Assembly (NCBI GenBank): GCA_017654935.2 | Contig: CM065711.1 | Coordinates: forward strand, 27,160,836-27,224,835 | Source: Phymorhynchus buccinoides | Lineage: Eukaryota; Mollusca; Gastropoda; Neogastropoda; Raphitomidae | DNA: 64,000 nt | Reading direction: 5' to 3' | Part shown: positions 23,560 to 35,439 of the stretch, piece by piece | Layout of the letters: each line of letters opens with the position of its first letter | Numbering within the stretch: position 1 is the stretch's first letter | Position numbers and translations under genes: made by a program | Notes under the pieces: model-generated | What the model was told of the DNA's origin: nothing | Databases searched by the model: none | The model's input: only the letters and a program-made list of their open reading frames with translations

Positions 23560-23905
23560 TCACTTCACGATCTTATAATTCCTATCTTTCACAAAAAAAG
23601 GAATTTTCATCGCTGTCATCACTCAGTGGATGCAATAACGATTCATCATCCATGATGTAAAAGTCGGGAAAATGCTGATGTCAGTAACACGACTTCAAAA
23701 ATTAGCATCGATCGAACAAAAACAAGCTCGCTGCCGAAATAAGTCAGAATACACTCCTTACTCATCATTTCGCGATCTCATAAGTCCTATCTTTCACAAA
23801 AATACGACTATTCATCGCTTTCCTCAGTCAATGGACGCCATAACTGTTCGTCATCCATATTGGAAAAATCGTGAAAATGCCGAAGTCGGTCACTAATTTT
23901 CAAAA
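23560..23905. repeat. Two diverged ~165-bp direct copies
   Basis: cacgatcttataattcctat / cgcgatctcataagtcctat, cctatctttcacaaaaa, cgattcatcatccat / tgttcgtcatccat recur in the same order. No protein sense. Confidence 0.7.
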
Positions 23906-24286
23906 ATTCATATCTTTCAAACCAATCGGCCTAGAAGCCATTGCAAGCAACAGGACGGAAGTGTAATCTATAGCAAAAGCGAGGCTGAAGCGCTCACGTG
24001 ACTGCCATGTGATAGAAACAAAATGGAAGCGCCCAAACCGGCCACGTGGAATCCGTACGTTCCCGAACGTTCTAGACATTTCCGATCCCAATTTTTTTTT
24101 AACGTTCCCGACCGCTCACCGCACAAGAGACTTAAACGAAGTTACAAGAACAAAACTCCCAGAAGGCAGAGGGACCATTTTTACGAAAGACCCCCCCCCC
24201 CACCGGGGATAGTGATGTCATCAAGCACGCACAGTGAACACCCTACATGGCAGTCAAGGGGTTAACGGTGAAATTATTTTGTTCAC

Positions 24287-24433
24287 CTGGATGTTGAGCC
24301 TGAAGATGGGCACGAGGAGCGACGCGAGCACCATCCAGGACGTGGACTTGCACCTCTCCTGCAGCACGTTCTGGGGGCTGCCCCTGTCCACATGACCCGG
24401 GTTCTCCCACAGACACTTCAGGTACCTCTCAAT
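24287..24433 (-). CDS. Exon 4 of the TRANK1-like gene
   Basis: 147 bp, 49 codons, phase 0: IERYLKCLWENPGH through SWMVLASLLVPIFRLNIQ. Acceptor tctttttcgttttag, donor CCAG|GTGAAC. A nested MITE pair ends only 16 bp upstream of the acceptor, so the pyrimidine tract is all that separates transposon and exon. The donor side is 20 bp from a TTAA-type repeat end. Confidence 0.8.
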
Positions 24434-24450
24434 CTAAAACGAAAAAGATA

Positions 24451-25694
24451 CAGTCAAACCTCTATTATAAAACCCTCCGTTAAAAGACCTCCTCTTATCT
24501 AAGACCAAATGTTTTTGGCGCAGGTGTAATGTATCCGACTACCGTATTTTCCGGGCTATAAGCCGCTACTTTTTTCCTCAACTTTGACCCCAGCGGCTAA
24601 GACAGCAAATGCGGCTCATACGCGGATTTCCCTGAATCTATTTTAGGCTGGTCGTCAACTCCAGCCTGTGCGTGTTGACATCGTCAATCTCGGTAAAAAC
24701 GAACCGTTCTCGTGCCGAAATTGAAGAATTTAATCAGCGATATCACGATCTGACCACTAAATTTCACCACTTTTATGCACATGTGTCATCACTGAGCAGT
24801 TTATGATCAAAGTTTGAACTGAAACAGACACGATCGTGTCGATCTTTACGAACTCTGTGCACACGAAAATGCAAAGTCAACTTCCAAGTTGAAACTAGGT
24901 GATCGGTCTCACTCCATAAGTTGGAACTCAGTGAATGGTCTCACTTCACACAAAAATAAGTTGAAAAGCAGCTCCTTTCCGTTATCAAACTGATAAATTG
25001 GCGTTAGTGTGTGCACTGAAACACTTGCTGAATGCAAACAACTCACAAAATCCTATAAATGAAAGCAGCTGGCGCATTAGCGTTTGCCGTGATTTCGTAT
25101 CTGCGGTGTGCGCTGCGCCATTTTGTCAGCCGAGTTGTATGCGCGGTAAAAGATTGTTGTGTGCAAACTGTGACTGAAAATGAACTGCCAGTGCGTTACT
25201 TTGTCATGTTTTGTGTTGTGTTGTGTCGAATCCAGTATTTAGTAGGTCCGTTATGGCGAAGATTAGGTCTGTACTGTTATGTATAGTTTGTGTGCGAGTG
25301 CAACACGGGCCGTCAAAGTTGCAGTGGCTTTCGATCACGAGTTCGTCTGCTCGTCTTCTCAGGTTCGTTTTTCTTTTTCAGTCTCTTGCGGCCTAGACAC
25401 TGAATGCGGCTTTATCGTTGGGTTTTTTCCAGAATTTTAATAACATTCAGGGGGTGAGGCTTAGACAACAGTGCACTTTGTAGTCCGGAAAATACGGTAT
25501 AATTTATGCATAAAACCGACCTCCGTTATAAGACCCCTCGTTTTTTCCTGACTTTTTGTTGATGGAAGTCTTAAAATAAAGGTTTGACAGTAATGTATCT
25601 GACTATAATTTATGCATAAAACCGACCTCCGTTATAAGACTCCTCGATTTTTCCTGACTTTTGGGGGGGAAGTCTTAAAATAAAGGTTTGACTG
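24451..25694. mobile_element. Outer MITE (cagtcaaacct TIR) carrying a nested element
   Basis: Left end TA-cagtcaaacctctattata, right end taaaggtttgactg-TA. Internal sequence (cctccgttataagac…ttttcctgac…gaagtcttaaaa) occurs twice. It is interrupted at 24542-25497 by another TIR element. It ends 16 bp from the acceptor of exon 4. Confidence 0.7.
24542..25497. mobile_element. Nested 956-bp TIR element (ccgtattttccgg)
   Basis: TIRs ccgtattttccgggctataagc and gtagtccggaaaatacgg with TA on each side. The empty site gactataatttatgcataaa is preserved in the tandem copy at 25601-25620, which proves insertion at TA. Inside, a short frame (75 codons) has no recognised motif, so the element is presumably non-autonomous. 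Confidence 0.78.
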
Positions 25695-25814
25695 TAATGG
25701 TATAATCATGATCAAATATGTAATAACAGTAAATGGCGGTAGATTTGCATCTCTCCTTCAGCATGTTTTGCGATCTGCCCTTTCCTCACATAAAAATATC
25801 CTCTTCCTTTTTTT

Positions 25815-25948
25815 CTTTTCCCCCCTCTCTCTCTCTCTTATCTCCGCCTGCTTATTTTGTCTTATTTTTGTCTGTCTCTGGCTCTCCTTTATTCTCTCTC
25901 TCACCCTCCTCCTTATTCAGTTCTCACTCTTCTCAACTCTTTCTCACA

Positions 25949-26009
<61 letters not shown>

Positions 26010-26017
26010 TCTACATA

Positions 26018-26049
<32 letters not shown>

Positions 26050-26211
26050 CATCTCTCTCTCTCTCTCTCAAAACTTTGTATGTCTGTATCTCACTCTCAA
26101 GTCTGACTTTGCTCACTCTTTCTCCATCTCTCTTTGTCTGTCTCTCTTTCTCCATCTCTCTCTCTCCATCTCTCTCTCTTTTTCTCTCCATCTCCATCTC
26201 TCTTTTTCTCC

Positions 26212-26264
<53 letters not shown>

Positions 26265-26571
26265 TCTCTCAAAGGACAGACTGGAAGAATTAAAAGGCTC
26301 GGCCCCAAATCTCAACAATCCTTGTGTAATAAAGTTTGTCATTCTTCTCTCTGTCTGTCTCTCCCTTTCTCACCCCCCCTCTCTCATTCTCTCCATCTCT
26401 CTCCCCCCCCCCTCTCTCTTTGTCTCCATCTCTCTCTCCCCCCTCTCTCTATCTCTCCCCCCCCCCTCTTTCTTTCTCTCCCCCCATCTCTTTTTCTCTC
26501 CATCTCTCTCTCCCCCTCCCTCTCTCTCCATCCCTCTCCCCCTCTCTCTCCCCCTCTCTCTTTCTCTCCCC

Positions 26572-26602
<31 letters not shown>

Positions 26603-26842
26603 CCCCCCTCTCCCTCCCCCCCCCCTCTCTCTCTCTCCTCTCTCTCCCCCCCCCTCTCTCTCTCTCTCTCTCTCCATCTCTCTCTCTCTTTCTCTCCCCC
26701 CCTCTCTCTCCCCCTCTCTCTTTCTCTCCTCTCTCTCCCCCCCTCTCTCTCTTTCCCTCTCTCTCTCCCCCCCTCCTCCCCCCCCTCTCTCTCCTCCCCT
26801 CTCCCCCCCCCCCCCCCCTCTCCAACCCTCTCTCCATCCAAC
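25815..26842. repeat. ~1-kb CT/C polypyrimidine tract next to exon 3
   Basis: Mostly ctctct with many C runs, broken only by about 70 bp at 26273-26340. It reaches the exon 3 donor, so the transcribed intron starts with purines. The Ser/Leu-rich and Glu/Arg-rich open frames of up to 354 codons are translations of this tract. Confidence 0.93.
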
Positions 26843-27109
26843 CTGCAGCTGCACCCCGACGATCGTGGCATCCTCTTTCTCCACCTTGGTGCATAACTCC
26901 ACGACGGAGTCCAGGCTGTAAGTGACCAGCCCGTGGGGGAAGATGAACTCCAGCAGGGATTCCACGGAGCCCCAGGGCTGCTGGGGCAGGCACTGAGTCA
27001 GCTCCGACAGGGCGGGGCCGTTGCCGATCAAGGAGTGGGCCCCGGCCTGCAGGGCGTGGTCCAGGCGGACCTGGTTGGAGAGCAGGCAAAGCGCTTTATC
27101 CATCAGCTC
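26843..27109 (-). CDS. Exon 3 of the TRANK1-like gene
   Basis: 267 bp, 89 codons, phase 0, acceptor tcttttttcag, donor CTGCAG|GTTGGA. It encodes ELMDKALCLLSNQ through WGSVESLLEFIF to EKEDATIVGVQLQ. Overlapping open frames in this stretch come from the flanking CT-rich tract and are not genes. The intron begins immediately with about 1 kb of almost pure purine on the sense strand. The 3' side of the upstream intron ends in a tandem LINE fragment only about 20 bp from the acceptor. Confidence 0.82.
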
Positions 27110-27124
27110 CTGAAAAAAGAAAAC

Positions 27125-27590
27125 AAATCAAATCAGCCCTCTTCTCCGTTCCCACTGGCTTCCTGTCGCAGACAGAATTGAGTATAAATTAAACACCCTT
27201 TGCTACAAATCTATCAAGATTCAGCGCGGTACATTTGCACTGGCTTCCTGCCGCAGACAGAATTGAGTATAAATTAAACACCATTTGCTACAAATCTATT
27301 AAGATTCAGCGCCGAATATTTGCACTGGCTTCCTGCCGCAGACAGAATTGAGTATAAATTAAACACCCTTTGCTACAAATCTATCAAGATTCAGCGCCGA
27401 ATATTTGCACTGGCTTCCTGCCGCAGACAGAATTGAGTATAAATTAAACACCCTTTGCTATAAATTTATCTATAAAGCTGCTCCATCTTACCTCTGCGAT
27501 GGAGTCCTGAGAAAGCAAAAGAGCGCCGACCAACAGTTGAAAGCCTATACCCAGGGATCTGTGCTTAATTCTATGAAGTTCTACTAAAGC
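27125..27590 (+). mobile_element. LINE RT C-terminal fragment with fourfold internal tandem duplication
   Basis: A ~77-bp block (actggcttcctgccgcagac through attaagattcagcg) is repeated four times, then the last copy runs on as LHWLPAADRIEYKLNTLCYK, KAAPSYLCDGVLRKQ. The phrase HWLP..DRI.YKL..L.YK is diagnostic of the non-LTR RT C-terminus. It ends at a near-perfect hairpin at 27567. Confidence 0.75.
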
Positions 27591-27704
27591 TTAAGTGGGA
27601 AACTAAACGTTGTTACTTTCTAAATTAAGTAAATCGGTTTACTTAATTTAGAAAGTAACAACGTTTAGTTTCCCACTTAAGCTTTAGTAGAACTTCATAA
27701 AATT
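27567..27704. repeat. Near-perfect 138-bp hairpin
   Basis: tatgaagttctactaaagc … gcttta-gtagaacttcata, arms about 66 bp around a loop of a few bases. It begins exactly where the LINE fragment ends, so it is either a mini-element or a fold-back artefact. Confidence 0.75.
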
Positions 27705-27734
27705 AAGGGCTGGAGAGAAAGAGGGTTCAAGCAC

Positions 27735-27850
27735 CACAATGGTTTCACACCCATGTCAATAAAAGGCATAAAATCAGGGCCTGTTATCCGAAGACCCTAT
27801 TTTCTTAATTTCAGGAGGTAAGGACAGGCTTAATGCTATGCATTTAACAG
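27735..27850. repeat. Interior fragment of the cccttt-cgccgcc family
   Basis: accacaatggtttcacaccc, aaaatcagggcctgttatcc and aatttcaggaggtaaggac match the 5238 and 16973 copies; termini missing. Confidence 0.5.
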
Positions 27851-27954
27851 AGAAGAGGGTGAGAGTGAGAGAGACGCAAACGCAAATATTTTATTGGCAA
27901 TAGCTTTACATAGCTCTTCTGCCAAGTAAGTGCATTGGTACTGAAAGTACTTCT

Positions 27955-29045
27955 AAATTGGAGGCATGGGCATACCTGACGTTAAAACACATCTGAATGC
28001 ATTGAAACTGACATGGATTCGCAAACTGTACTCAAGTAAACATAAATGGAAAGAATTACTCTGCCTCCAGTGTCCAAAAATTAAGATAGGATGCGATTTG
28101 TTAAGCGCACAACATGTAAATGCTTTTTGGAAAGATGTTTTTAAAGCATACAAAGAATTTGGAGAGTCATTGCAGGTTAAGACAGTAGATGAATTTTGTT
28201 CTGAACCTTTGTTTTGTAACCCAAACATCAAAATAGGTAGTAAAAGTGTGTACTACCAAAGTTGGATCCAAAAAGATGTGTTATTTGTGGGGGATTTACT
28301 GGAAGAGAATGGTAACTTTTTGTCTTTTGCATCTTTCACTGAGAAATATGATTTGGTTTGTAATTTTGTTTCTTACCTTGGACTTAAAAGTGCTGTCAGA
28401 TTGTATGCTAGAAAGCTTACAATTCTGTTTACACACAAAACTGAATACTGTTCAAACATGTTAAAAAAAAATGATTTGCTCAACTCCCAAAGAAGCTCGG
28501 TTTTATTATGATATTCTTTTGCAACAGAAGTACATTGGAAGAATGTATTCAAACAGATAAGAACTGTAAAGGACATCAAATTGAAGTGGTTTCAATTGCG
28601 TTTAACGCATAGAAGTTTAGGTACAAATATAATTTTGCAAAAGATGAACATTAACAATTCTGATAGATGCTCGTTTTGTGAAAATGAAAACAAAACTATT
28701 CAACACATTTTCTGGAGTTGTGCACATGTACAATTATTTTTGACAGGTTTTCAAGCAATGTTCAATGTTAAACGTAACCATGTAAATATTTCACTAACAG
28801 AAAAATAATTTTATTTGGATGTGGAGAAAATTTCAGATCTGATAGTACTTTTTGATCTGATTCTACTATTAGCAAAAATTTTCATTTATAAATGCAGATG
28901 TGAAGGAAAGTGCCTTAATTTTCAACATTTTATTCCATATATGAAAAAGAGATATGATATTGAAAAATGCATTTCTTGTTTTGCTATGTCTCAGGATATC
29001 TTTTTTGCACAATGGCAACCATATTTAGCTCTGATCCAATAATCA
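27955..29045 (+). mobile_element. L1/Tx1-like LINE, C-terminal ORF2 remnant
   Basis: GIPDVKTHLNALKLTWIRKL, AFWKDVFKAYKEFG, VYYQSWIQKDVLFVGDLL, FLSFASFTEKYDLVCNFV and, after a frame change near 28510, IKWFQ-type KWFQLRLTHRSLGTN, DRCSFCENENKTIQHIFW (zf-RVT type zinc motif), then KCISCFAMSQDIFF. These are the usual terminal modules of L1/Tx1-group ORF2. 5'-truncated and frame-shifted. Confidence 0.8.
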
Positions 29046-29211
29046 AATTATCTGTTTGTAAGCCATATTCCTAGTTCATATATTTACCATATTTGTCGAC
29101 AGGCCACTGATATGTATGGGAGTGGGGAGATGGAGGGGGAGGGGGAAGATTCTATGGATACCAATGCATTTGCTGGATGATGCATGTATTTTCTTTCTCT
29201 CTATCATCCTC

Positions 29212-29217
<6 letters not shown>

Positions 29218-29287
<70 letters not shown>

Positions 29288-29300
29288 GGAGAGAGGGAGT

Positions 29301-29332
<32 letters not shown>

Positions 29333-29335
29333 AGG

Positions 29336-29404
<69 letters not shown>

Positions 29405-29417
29405 GGGGGGGGAGAGA
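29218..29417. repeat. GA repeat passing into a ~120-bp G tract
   Basis: (GA)n then near-continuous G with single A interruptions. Strong G-quadruplex potential, and likely error-prone in sequencing. Confidence 0.93.
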
Positions 29418-29621
29418 TACATTGTTTTCGCTTAATCTGCGTTGTGTATTGCTTTTGAAATTATAAAATGCAACATGCCTTGGCATGAGGCTGTGTCAGA
29501 CCAGTTGACATAAGCTAGAACGCCAAGGCTACATCAAAATGTTGTTATGCTCTGAATGGTTGTGCGGGGATTGTCTTAAGCCATGACAAGCTCCCAGCAT
29601 ATCATCATCAGTCTAAAATCC

Positions 29622-29772
29622 CCCGAAGACGGAGTGTGGCTGCCCACGTGGCGGGGTAATCAAAAACGGTCACACACGTAATGTTCTCATCCCTAGCTGA
29701 TGCACTTGTACCTTAGTGTTCAAGTGCTTCTCGCTGTTTGGGATGATCCCTGGAGTCTTTTAGCCAGGGTAA
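29622..29772 (+). repeat. R1 repeat copy
   Basis: cggagtgtggctgcccacg … gatgatccctggagtctttt, about 90% like the 1970 copy. Confidence 0.75.
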
Positions 29773-29863
29773 GCCAACCAACCAACCATAAAATGCAAAA
29801 ACATGAATAAAAATAAATAAAATAAAGTACTTCTAAATTAATGGTGACAAAACAACGGAAAGT

Positions 29864-29917
<54 letters not shown>

Positions 29918-30027
29918 TGAGAGAGAGAGAAAGAGAGAGAGTGAGAGAGTGAGAGTGAGAGAGAGAAACGAAAACGAAATTTTATTTAACCAGGGAACAT
30001 GATATGAGAGAGAGCGAGAGAGAGAGA

Positions 30028-30087
<60 letters not shown>

Positions 30088-30092
30088 AACGG
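29864..30092. repeat. Two GA-rich tracts flanking a short unique sequence
   Basis: 29864-29966 and 30006-30090 are (GA)n with rare T; between them lies acgaaattttatttaacc, which looks like the tail of a LINE or SINE. Confidence 0.85.
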
Positions 30093-30294
30093 CCTATGTT
30101 CTTCTCAAGATTATTTTTTAAGCGTTTTTACCGGAAATCCTCACAGAAAAGGAGGCATCCACTTAGAATGCTACTTAAAGAGCACGCACACACAGAAGTA
30201 AAGGGGCAGCATACCGGTGTGTAGACGTTGTGCAGATGTGCGCATCTATCTCCCTCCGGACACACAGAGCCCTCCTGAAACAATAAGAACAACA

Positions 30295-30425
30295 ACCACA
30301 GGGGTGTAACTCCCCAACATGAACAAAAAATGAAAGGCAGGGGTCCAAGGACCCATGGCCCCGGCAGGGTACAGGGGCAGAGCCCCGTCGGACGACTCAG
30401 GGGGGCAAGTTGAAAGAGAGAGGTA
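30295..30425 (+). repeat. R3 repeat copy
   Basis: aggcaggggtccaaggaccc, atggccccggcagggtacag, ccccgtcggacgactcagg. Confidence 0.72.
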
Positions 30426-30839
30426 ACGAGACAAAATGAGACAGAATAAGTCTGATAAGCCTTGTAAAATTATTAAATTGCCTTTGTAAACTTCCAAGAT
30501 AGAACAACCAAGTTCAAAACGCTCAATATATTAGTGTTTGTGTGTGAGGTGGGGGGTCCGTTTCATTGCATAAATCTTGTAAAAAATGTATTTACAATTA
30601 TTTTATGATTCGTATGTTGTATGTAGAATGTCTACGTCTTGTAAACTTTAAATGCTTGTAAATGAGGTAGAAGGGTATTTTTGTTCTTGCAAAATTTGTC
30701 TACTAATTATAATTAGTCATGTAATTGGTATGTCGATGGCAGTATGATTTTATTTCAAGTTGCAGTATTGTATTCAAACTTGATTGAGAATGTGATCTTC
30801 TTCTTAGAATTTCCATATTGTAACTATTTTACTCTTGTA

Positions 30840-31045
30840 TAATGTGTGTGTATGTGTGCGTGTGTGCGTTCATGTGTGCGTGTGTTTGTGCATGTATGTG
30901 TGTGTGTGTGCCTGCATGCATACAGGCGTGCATACCTGCATGTGTATGTATGTAATTGCACACGTACACGTGTGTGTGTATGTGCATGTGTACATGTGTA
31001 TGTGTGTACATGTCTGTGTGTGTGTGTGTGTGTGTGTGAGTAAGT
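30840..31045. repeat. TG-rich microsatellite
   Basis: (TG)n with CATG and CGTG interruptions for about 200 bp. No gene. Confidence 0.85.
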
Positions 31046-31412
31046 AAGAGAACGTTGTGTGCAATCATCATGTTTATTTTACTTTCGAACGATTCATTAT
31101 TTGTTTGCCTTTAATGTTCTTGTTATCAATGCAGTGGCAGTGTAAAACGAATATGTCATTGTAAAGGCTATTTTTTATACAGCAAATTCCAGTAGGTTCA
31201 TGTTTCGATTAATAATCAGTTTCCTTTCATAATGTATCAATGTGCAAGATCAAAATAGCTCACGACTTTCTAACTTGGAGAACTATATTATTTGTGGATG
31301 AGTAGGATTTTCTGGCTACGGTGAAGTGGTTAGTATTATTTTAGATCTGCATGCATGGCCGTCTCGCTTCTTCGATGCGTGTTTGATTATCACCTGAAAT
31401 AGGTAAAATATC

Positions 31413-31582
31413 GGTATATATCCGTTATTAGGATTTGCGAGTGTGATATTGCTTTTATCCTATCTCTCGTGGCTTGCTGTTTATCATACTCGGTCTCCGA
31501 CCTCGTGTGATAAACAGCAAAGCCACTTGAGATAGGATAAAAACAATATCACACTTGCAAATCCCAAAAACTGATAATATTG
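31413..31582. mobile_element. 170-bp fold-back element, copy 2
   Basis: Same arms (ggtatatatccgttattagg; gctgtttatcatactcgg / tcgtgtgataaacagc) with a few changes, here standing alone. Confidence 0.75.
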
Positions 31583-31689
31583 CTCTTTTAACACGGTGTT
31601 GCTGATTTTGTTTCGTCTGAAATGAAAAAGCAGACATGACAACTCATTGAAACTGAAAGCTCACAACATGCTGGTGTAGCTGTCGATGT

Positions 31690-31840
31690 ACCCTGTCTAA
31701 AAGACTCCAGGGATCATCCCAACAGCCGAAGCGCTTGAACACTATGGTACAAATGCATCAGCCAGGGATGAGAACATTACCTGTGTGACCTTGTTTTTGA
31801 TTACCCCCGCCACGTGGGCAACCACACTCCTGTCTTCAGG
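31690..31840 (-). repeat. R1 repeat copy, inverted
   Basis: aaaagactccagggatcatc … ccacgtgggcaaccacactc, the reverse complement of the other copies. Confidence 0.72.
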
Positions 31841-31944
31841 GGAGAGATGAAGCTGAACCACAGCTTTGCAAAAATGAAAAATAGCTTCTTCTTCTGAGTT
31901 CCCAGGCCACATGGCCATAATGGGTAAGGTATGTATGTGTCCGG

Positions 31945-32200
31945 TTTTCAGTTTTCACTGGTCTCCCCCCGCTGCGTACAGCCGACACATTCCGATTTCG
32001 GAGGAGCTCAAAAGGAGGAAAAATTATTTGCAAGACTTTTTTTTTTTTTTAAAGGCATGAGAATAGGCCAGTAAGTCAGAAAGATAGTAGATGACAGAAA
32101 GCAAAAGGGAAAAGGCAGAGTCAAAGACAGTAGCAGATTAGAGGAAGTTACAAGCACAGAACTTCCAGAAGGTGGGGGAACTGTTTTTTAAAAATGAAAA
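31945..32200 (+). repeat. R2 repeat with alternative 5' module
   Basis: ttttcagttttcactggtct … cattccgatttcggaggagc … acttccagaaggtggggg, as in the 9270 copy. Confidence 0.7.
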
Positions 32201-32321
32201 ACACTCCCCCGGTATCCCCACGGGGGGAGACCTCATAGAGAGGGGGGGGGGGGGGTAGTCCAGCTCCCTGTATGGAGGCACGAGGCATCCACCCACTGCC
32301 CCGATAACAACAGCAGCAATA

Positions 32322-33598
32322 CAGTGGAAACTCCCTTATAAGACCTTCAAAAATCATCCAAAATGAGGTCTTATAGGGAGGTAATTTTGATACTTACAAA
32401 GAAGGGCAATGTCTCAGAGAAGTAGGTCTTATGTGGGAGGGGGTCTTATAATGGGAGGTCCCACAAGGGAGGTAATTTTGATACTCACAAAGAAGGGCAA
32501 TGTCTCAGAGAAGTAGGTCTTATGTGGGAGGGGGTCTTATAATGGGAGGTCCCACAAGGGAGGTAATTTGAATACAAAGGGCAATGTCTCAGAGAAGTAG
32601 GTCTTATATGGGAGGGGGTCTTATAATGGGAGGTCCCACAAGGGAGGTAATTTTAATACTTACAAAGAAGGGCAATTTATCAGAGAAGTAGGTCTTATGT
32701 GGGAGGGAGTCTTATAATGGGAGGTCTTATAAGGGAGGTAATTTTAATACAAAGGGCAATGTCTCAGAGAAGTATGTGTTATGTGGGAGTCTTATAATGG
32801 GAGGTCCCACAAGGGAGGTAATTTTAATACAAAGGGCAATTTCTCAGAGAAGTAGGTCTTATGTGGGAGGGAGTCATAATGGGAGGTCCCACAAGGGAGG
32901 TAATTTTAATACAAAGGGCAATGTCTCAGAGGAGTAGGTCTTATGTGGGAGGGAGTCTTATAATGGGAGGTCCCCACAAGGGAGGTAATTTTAATACAAA
33001 GAAGGGCAATGTCTCAGAGAAGTAGGTCTTATGTGGGAGGGAGTCTTATAATGGGAGGTCCCACAAGGGAGGTAATTTTTAATATAAAGGGCAATGTCTC
33101 AGAGAAGTAGGTCTTATGTGGGAGGGAGTCTTATAATGGGAGAGGTCTTATAAGGGAGGTAATTTTAATACTCACAAAGAAGGGCAATGTATCAGAGAAG
33201 TAGGTCTTATGTGGGGAGGGAGTCTTATAATGGGAGGTCCCACAAGGGAGGTAATTTTAATACAAAGGGCAATGTCTCAGAGAAGTAGGTCTTATGTGGG
33301 AGGGAGTCTTATAATGGGAGGTCCCACAAGGGAGGTAATTTTAATACTTACAAAAAGGGCAATGTCTCAGAGGAGTAGGTCTTATTTGGGAGGGAGTCTT
33401 ATAATGGGAGGTCCACAAGGGAGGTAATTTTAATACAAAGGGCAATGTCTCAGAGAAGTAGGTGTTATGTGGGAGGGAGTCTTATAATGGGAGGTCCCAC
33501 AAGGGAGGTAATTTTAATACAAAGGGCAATGTCAGAGAAGTAGGTGTTATGTGGGAGGGAGTCTTATAATGGGAGGTCCCACAAGGGAGGTCCCACTG
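32322..33598. mobile_element. MITE (cagtgga TIR) with internal ~85-bp array of about 14 units
   Basis: Left end TA-cagtggaaactcccttataag, right end cttataatgggaggtcccactg-TA. Between them a unit (gggaggtcccacaagggaggtaattttaatac…gtctcagagaagtaggtcttatgtgggaggga) repeats with length changes. The single-unit parent is seen at 53536-53646. The right-hand TA is part of the donor of exon 2. Confidence 0.78.
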
Positions 33599-33601
33599 TA
33601 C

Positions 33602-33757
33602 CTGGAAGGCGATGCAGTGGAGGACGGAGGGCAGGTGTTTTTTCAGGTAGAGTTGCACCCCTTTGCACCACTCTAGGGTGCGCACAATGAGGAATCGAGC
33701 CAGGGGGTTGACCAGGTCGCTGGCTGCGCGGTACACCTTCTCCTCCTTCTTCTCCTC
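33602..33757 (-). CDS. Exon 2 of the TRANK1-like gene
   Basis: 156 bp, 52 codons, phase 0. It runs from EEKKEEKVYRAASDL to LPSVLHCIAFQ after acceptor cgttatcag. The donor CCAG|GTACAG is unusual: its T and A are the target-site TA of a MITE-derived element, so the intron from +4 onward is transposon. On the 5' side, the acceptor and the first ~25 bp of the exon are repeated twice more at 33825-33850 and 33900-33935. The helical sequence with ARFLIVRTLEWCKG fits the same protein as its neighbours. Exon limits are secure from open frame and splice sites; function is inferred. Confidence 0.8.
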
Positions 33758-33810
33758 CTGATAACGAGTCACCATCGCCATTAACATCATTAACATCGTC
33801 ATCATCATCA

Positions 33811-33965
33811 TCATCATCATCATCATCGCGGTACACCTTCTCCTCCTGAGTCACCATCGCCATTATCATCATTAATATCATCATCATCAACATCATTATC
33901 GCGTTACACCTTCTCCTCTGTCTTCTCCTCCTGATAACAAGTCACCATCACTATTAACATCGTCA
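33811..33965. repeat. Duplicated acceptor region of exon 2 in a CAT-rich array
   Basis: gtacaccttctcctcctgag and gttacaccttctcctctgtc + ttctcctcctgataacaagtc repeat the start and acceptor of exon 2, separated by catcatcatc-type repeats. Confidence 0.8.
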
Positions 33966-34014
33966 TCATTGTCGTCATCACCATCATTGTTGTCATCATC
34001 ATCATCAACCAACA

Positions 34015-35370
<1,356 letters not shown>

Positions 35371-35439
35371 GAAAGATAGCACGTGCGTTGATAAAATCTG
35401 CATAATGAAGAAGAAAAAGAAGACGATGATTATGCCTAC

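Noticed and set aside
25059..25396. 75- and 61-codon frames inside the nested TIR element, considered as a transposase remnant
   Set aside because: No DDE/DDD or helix-turn-helix pattern and far too short.
25708..27103. Several open frames of 130-354 codons on both strands (Ser/Leu, Arg/Glu-rich)
   Set aside because: They are translations of CT/GA simple sequence. Only the 26843-27109 minus exon, in a different and non-repetitive frame, is real.
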